Source of the DNA: Candidatus Anderseniibacteriota bacterium
GTDB taxonomy: Bacteria > Patescibacteriota > Andersenbacteria > UBA10190
Direction: 5' to 3'
Assembly: GCA_003229735.1 (NCBI GenBank)
Contig: QIFI01000051.1
Span: 1-9,152 of the forward strand
Length of the DNA: 9,152 nt
Both the position numbers and the translations under genes were made by a program. The notes under the pieces are model-generated. The model ran no database searches and was not told the origin of the DNA. It saw only the letters and a program-made list of their open reading frames with translations. Positions 6,073 to 9,152 of the stretch are shown here, in pieces; positions within the stretch are counted from its first letter, which is position 1; each line of letters opens with the position of its first letter.

Positions 6073-7053
6073 TTACCTTTCAATAATCTCGTTTTCTACT
6101 AATCCTAATAACTCCTCGATCCCTGAATAGGCCGCCTCCGGATTCGGCACAAATGGGGTAAATTTTTTCGTCTTTTTAAACTTCTTCAATAACGCTCGCC
6201 CTTCTTCAGTCTTATCCAGATTAATCAAATCCTTTATCGCGTGCTCCTTCACTCGGCTATCCAGATGCCCTCCCGCCGTCACCACATGCCGATACACATA
6301 CGGAGTAGTCAACAAATAAGTATAATTCTTCACCTGCTCACCCAGCTCACCCAAAGTTTCCACTGTCTCATTCTCATTCGTAGCCGCCGCCACCACTGTT
6401 CCGTCTACTACACTCTTAACTAATTCCAAATCATCCATTACAAAATAATATCCAATTTCATCCAGCCCTACCGTTGCTTCCGGACCGGCCACTTCTGTCA
6501 ACTTAAACCCGAGTTCTAATAAAGACGCTTTAGGCAAAAAATATCCTGAAGTCGATTCCGGATGATCAAAAGCTATGACTCTGCCTCGTAAATCATTCAG
6601 ATCCTTCACTCCGCTGGTTTTTTTCACAAACAGCACTGTCCGATATTTTTCCACCCCTTTCTTCCATCTATTTACCAGTGGTTCTGATTCTGCCAGTTGG
6701 TCCACCGCGTACGTGGGAAATGGACTATCAATATACAAATCCACTCGCCCCCGTCTCATTAACTTGGCCATCTCCGCCGCGGATTTTACCACCACCACTT
6801 CCCCGCCCTGATATCCAAATTCCGCCAGCTCACTCGCCAGATAATCAGCCAAGGGCTGATATTCCTTAATATCATCCTCTGAATCCACGCTCACCGACCC
6901 AATCACGAAAGTCGCCCGTGCCCCCCCGCCATCTGAATTTATATCCAAGTCCGCGTATTGCCACCACCACAGCCCACCCAACACCACTGCCGCTAATATC
7001 AATCCGGCCGCCAACCCCCCCAATGTTTTACCCGTCCCTACCATGCCATTCAT
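6073..7053 (-). CDS. Membrane-anchored PhnD-like (phosphate/phosphite/phosphonate-type) solute-binding protein
   Basis: A 326-residue protein: a short cytoplasmic start, one membrane anchor at about 12-31 (LGGLAAGLILAAVVLGG) and an extracytoplasmic periplasmic-binding-protein fold. There is no lipobox cysteine, so it is TM-anchored. Family marks: DLYIDSPFPTY (105-115), FDHPESTSGYFLP (162-174, the ligand-loop SxSTSGY region of PhnD) and GTVVAAATNEN (218-228). In an importer it would feed an ABC transporter, but no permease or ATPase gene is seen here. Its tight linkage to a histidine kinase suggests a sensing role, like the PhnD-like sensor region of TtrS. The ATG at 7053 is preferred: AGGTG (7058-7062) lies 4 nt upstream. 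An in-frame TTG at 7101 would add 16 unlikely residues. The ligand cannot be told from sequence. Confidence 0.85.
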   Translation of the reverse strand: MNGMVGTGKTLGGLAAGLILAAVVLGGLWWWQYADLDINSDGGGARATFVIGSVSVDSEDDIKEYQPLADYLASELAEFGYQGGEVVVVKSAAEMAKLMRRGRVDLYIDSPFPTYAVDQLAESEPLVNRWKKGVEKYRTVLFVKKTSGVKDLNDLRGRVIAFDHPESTSGYFLPKASLLELGFKLTEVAGPEATVGLDEIGYYFVMDDLELVKSVVDGTVVAAATNENETVETLGELGEQVKNYTYLLTTPYVYRHVVTAGGHLDSRVKEHAIKDLINLDKTEEGRALLKKFKKTKKFTPFVPNPEAAYSGIEELLGLVENEIIER

Positions 7054-7123
7054 ATTACACCTGTTTTGATGCTTACCGCCAGCAATAGTTATGCACCTCA
7101 ATAAATTAGAATTGTATTAGTAG

Positions 7124-7147
7124 CCTCTCACTGGTTAGAGTGAGGGG
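7124..7147. repeat. Inverted repeat (9-bp stem, 6-nt loop) in the divergent region
   Basis: CTCACT (7127-7132) pairs with AGTGAG (7139-7144) around GGTTAG; the stem extends outward through one T-G wobble and two C-G pairs (7124-7126 with 7145-7147). There is no T-run on either strand, so it is not a terminator. It lies just upstream of the leftward -10 candidate, where an operator would be expected. Confidence 0.4.
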
Positions 7148-7162
7148 TGTTGCCGTCACGCC

Positions 7163-7186
7163 ATTGGTCATTGAAAATTGGTCATT
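7163..7186. repeat. 10-bp tandem direct repeat, candidate regulator binding site
   Basis: ATTGGTCATT occurs at 7163-7172 and 7177-7186, separated by 4 bp (period 14). The second copy also lies within an inverted repeat, TGAAAA (7172-7177) and TTTTCA (7185-7190). It is placed between the two divergent genes, upstream of both candidate promoters. No regulator is recognisable in the window: the receiver here has no DNA-binding domain. Confidence 0.45.
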
Positions 7187-7242
7187 TTCATAATTCGCTC
7201 CCTCGACCTGTGGGCGATTTCCTGTATTAACCCTAATCAACC

Positions 7243-9152
7243 ATGAATATCAACCTCAAAAACATTTCTGCCATCCTCATCATCCTGGGATCGCTCACCG
7301 CCTCCCTGCTGATTATTCTAGCTCCATCCCTGTCAATTTGGGGGCAAAAACACCTGCCCCACGAATCGGAAAAAACCTTGCCCCTACCTTCCGGTCAACA
7401 AATCGAGCAAACTTTTATTTGGGAATATGACACCCTAGACACCGCCGTATTTCTACTGGATACCACTCGCCCTTTGCCCAAAACCGGCCGCCTCGAATTA
7501 GCCATCGACACTCCACGCACCACTCAAAGCACCTTTCTTAACGTCCAAGATATTCCCCCCAGCGGTACCGCTGTCTTCAATTTCGACCCTCCTTTATCTG
7601 CTTCAGCTGGCGACCCGGGAGTCCTGCGCATAAAACTGCCAGACAATACCGCCCGCGTCTGGTTTAAATACCAAATCGATGCCTCTATCTACTCTCAAGG
7701 CAAGCTCATCTATTACCCCAACCAGCGTCAAAAAGGCGATTTGGCCTTTCATCTCCGCTACCAGCGCCCGGCCTTAAACAACTGGCCCCTGCAAATTGCC
7801 TATGCGGTGACCGTCCTCATGGCCGGATCAATTATTACTTGGACTATTTTCAAACTGGATACAGCCGCCCATATACAACGTCATCGCCAGGCTCGCGCGA
7901 TCCCCCGCGGACATCCCCAAATGAAATACGTCACCGCCATATTAATAGGATTGCTCATCACTCTCTTCTACGCCGCCATTCTGATTCGCCCCGGCCTCTG
8001 GCCCGGCCCCACCGACTTCACCAAAGAAGTCAGCTATGTAAAATCCTCCAGTCAGGCCTTAAAATCATTCACCTGGCCCCTCTGGTCTCACTACACCTGC
8101 GGCGGCATGGGCCTGCTGGGCAATCCCGAAAGCACCGCTTTCAGCTTAAGCACTCTCCTGGCCCTATTCTCCACCCCCGAACTTGCCCTCTGGCTGACTC
8201 TGGTCATTGAAGCCGGCCTCGGTGCCGCCGGCGTCTATCTCCTATCCCGCCAGCTCAAAATCAGCCCCTCCGGCAGTTTAGTAGCGTCCCTGACTTCCGC
8301 CCTGTCCGCCGCTTACGCCTATAAAATTATTGAAGGCTTTGCCATGCTGGGCGGCATTGTCGCTTTTACTCCCTGGATATTTCTCTTTTATTTCAAAGGA
8401 AAACAATCAAACAATAATCTCTGGTATCTGTTTAGCGGCCTCGGCCTGGCCGCCATATTTTGGCGCGGTGATGTTCATGTAATTCTCGGGGTCATCGCCA
8501 TTCTCGCCGCCTGGACCATTATCGCTTCCATCAAAACCAACTCCTACCAGCCTTTTCTCCCTCTGATTATCATTGGCGCCGTAACTTTCCTCGGCAGCAG
8601 CCTTAAAATCCTGCCTTATCTCGAACAACCGGACCTGATCAATAAAAATGTCGCCCCCCACAGTATCCAGGTCACCGCTAATAAACTTTGGGACGATATT
8701 TTTCTCAAACTTCAGCCTCGGGAAACCAAGCTCCCAATTCAACGCGGTCTGCCCGAAAATTTCGGCTACGCCGGAGCTTACCTGGGCATTTTTCCCCTGC
8801 TCCTGGCCCTGCTGGGAATTACCGCTAAACACCGCTGCCGCTGGCATCTTCTCCTGGCCTTGATAATAATCCTGGCCATCGCCGAGGGTAGTCTGTATGA
8901 ATATGTTCTTCGCCGCGCCCCCCCTCTGGACGCCCTGCTTCGCATGCCCACCCGTTTTCTTCTCCTGGCCACCCTCCTAATCAGTATCTTCGCCGGCCTG
9001 GGCACAGATAAACTACTCAAATTAAGCCGGAAAATCCTCTCAAAAACGACAACTCACACTCTCGCCGCCATCATCATCTTACTCATCGTTGCCGATCTGG
9101 GTTTTAACACCTATTCCCTTCTCAATCGCTACGCCGGTGATCGCGTCTCCAC
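7243..9152 (+). CDS. YfhO/GT-C-like multi-spanning membrane protein, putative glycosyltransferase, 3'-truncated
   Basis: An open frame from the ATG at 7243 to the right edge gives 636 codons with no stop. An in-frame TAA at 7234 fixes this start. Order: TM1 about 8-28; a largely beta-type extracytoplasmic domain about 35-178; TM2 about 181-203; TM3 about 228-247; a loop with D258 and E262 and the motif WPLWSHYTCGGMGLLGNPES (278-297), close to the WPLWNP..GGMPL..NP pattern of YfhO-like proteins; many further TM segments; then LLRMPTRFLLLATLL (about 565-579), another typical stretch of the family. Such proteins are thought to be lipid-linked-sugar-dependent glycosyltransferases of the GT-C fold that modify envelope polymers. 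Acceptor and sugar are unknown. Relatives usually exceed 800 residues, so a good part is missing. There is no ribosome site; the gene may be leaderless. Confidence 0.7.
   Translation, partial: MNINLKNISAILIILGSLTASLLIILAPSLSIWGQKHLPHESEKTLPLPSGQQIEQTFIWEYDTLDTAVFLLDTTRPLPKTGRLELAIDTPRTTQSTFLNVQDIPPSGTAVFNFDPPLSASAGDPGVLRIKLPDNTARVWFKYQIDASIYSQGKLIYYPNQRQKGDLAFHLRYQRPALNNWPLQIAYAVTVLMAGSIITWTIFKLDTAAHIQRHRQARAIPRGHPQMKYVTAILIGLLITLFYAAILIRPGLWPGPTDFTKEVSYVKSSSQALKSFTWPLWSHYTCGGMGLLGNPESTAFSLSTLLALFSTPELALWLTLVIEAGLGAAGVYLLSRQLKISPSGSLVASLTSALSAAYAYKIIEGFAMLGGIVAFTPWIFLFYFKGKQSNNNLWYLFSGLGLAAIFWRGDVHVILGVIAILAAWTIIASIKTNSYQPFLPLIIIGAVTFLGSSLKILPYLEQPDLINKNVAPHSIQVTANKLWDDIFLKLQPRETKLPIQRGLPENFGYAGAYLGIFPLLLALLGITAKHRCRWHLLLALIIILAIAEGSLYEYVLRRAPPLDALLRMPTRFLLLATLLISIFAGLGTDKLLKLSRKILSKTTTHTLAAIIILLIVADLGFNTYSLLNRYAGDRVS

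Larger units (their letters stand above)
7054..7242. promoter_or_regulatory. Divergent intergenic region between the PhnD-like/kinase operon and the membrane glycosyltransferase-like gene
   Basis: This stretch must hold both divergent promoters. Leftward, TACAAT (7111-7116, - strand) is a good -10 with no matching -35. Rightward, TCGACC (7203-7208) and TATTAA (7225-7230) are 16 nt apart; they would start transcription only about 6 nt before the ATG at 7243, which fits the lack of a ribosome site there. A hairpin and a tandem repeat lie between them. The boxes are weak and are offered as candidates. Confidence 0.4.

Noticed and set aside
7053..7101. TTG at 7101 as the start of the PhnD-like gene
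   Set aside because: The added 16 residues do not resemble the family, and the ATG at 7053 has a well-placed AGGTG.
7839..8210. 123-codon + strand frame in another phase of the GT-C-like gene
   Set aside because: Out of frame with the membrane protein; low-complexity, no motif.
8407..8847. 146-codon - strand frame (and 8778-9020) inside the GT-C-like gene
   Set aside because: The + strand frame is continuous with family motifs; the antisense frames are composition artefacts.

Overview
The window looks like a chromosomal segment from a Candidate Phyla Radiation (Patescibacteria) bacterium. The clues are family style: a histidine kinase with the H-box HQLRTPLTGIKW, a stand-alone receiver of the LVEDD...ALDILLP...LVKSEF type, an arginyl-tRNA synthetase whose HIGH motif reads TLGN, and large C-rich membrane glycosyltransferase-like proteins. 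This placement rests on resemblance, not on a search. UGA reads as stop in several genes (the left-edge protein, argS, the MYG1-like gene, the receiver and the kinase), so the genetic code is ordinary. No mobile element, tRNA, rRNA or CRISPR array was seen.

Layout, left to right. (1) 1-717 (+): the 3' part of a multi-spanning membrane protein of unknown function, cut by the left edge. (2) 765-2462 (-): argS, convergent with it. (3) 2463-2620: a short regulatory stretch with a candidate argS leader ORF, nested repeats, and the rho-independent terminator of the next gene. (4) 2621-3772 (-): a MYG1/UPF0160-like putative metal-dependent hydrolase, driven by a perfect-consensus sigma70-type promoter at 3874-3902. 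(5) 3773-4083: its 5' leader, that promoter, a possible 32-aa ORF and the upstream region of the response regulator. (6) 4084-4479 (+): a single-domain response regulator whose 3' end overlaps by 14 bp that of (7) 4466-6064 (-), a membrane histidine kinase. (8) 6073-7053 (-): a membrane-anchored PhnD-like solute-binding protein just upstream of the kinase, in an apparent two-gene operon. (9) 7054-7242: a divergent regulatory region with a 10-bp tandem repeat and a hairpin. (10) 7243-9152 (+): the first 636 codons of a YfhO/GT-C-like multi-spanning membrane protein, running off the right edge.

The most interesting unit is the signalling module in 4084-7053: an extracytoplasmic PhnD-like binding protein, a two-TM HAMP histidine kinase and a CheY-like receiver. 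No ABC transporter is visible, so the binding protein is more likely a ligand-presenting sensor subunit than an importer. The receiver has no output domain, so its target is unknown. Across the window the + strand is C-rich and G-poor regardless of gene direction, which implies that the - strand, carrying most genes here, is the leading strand.
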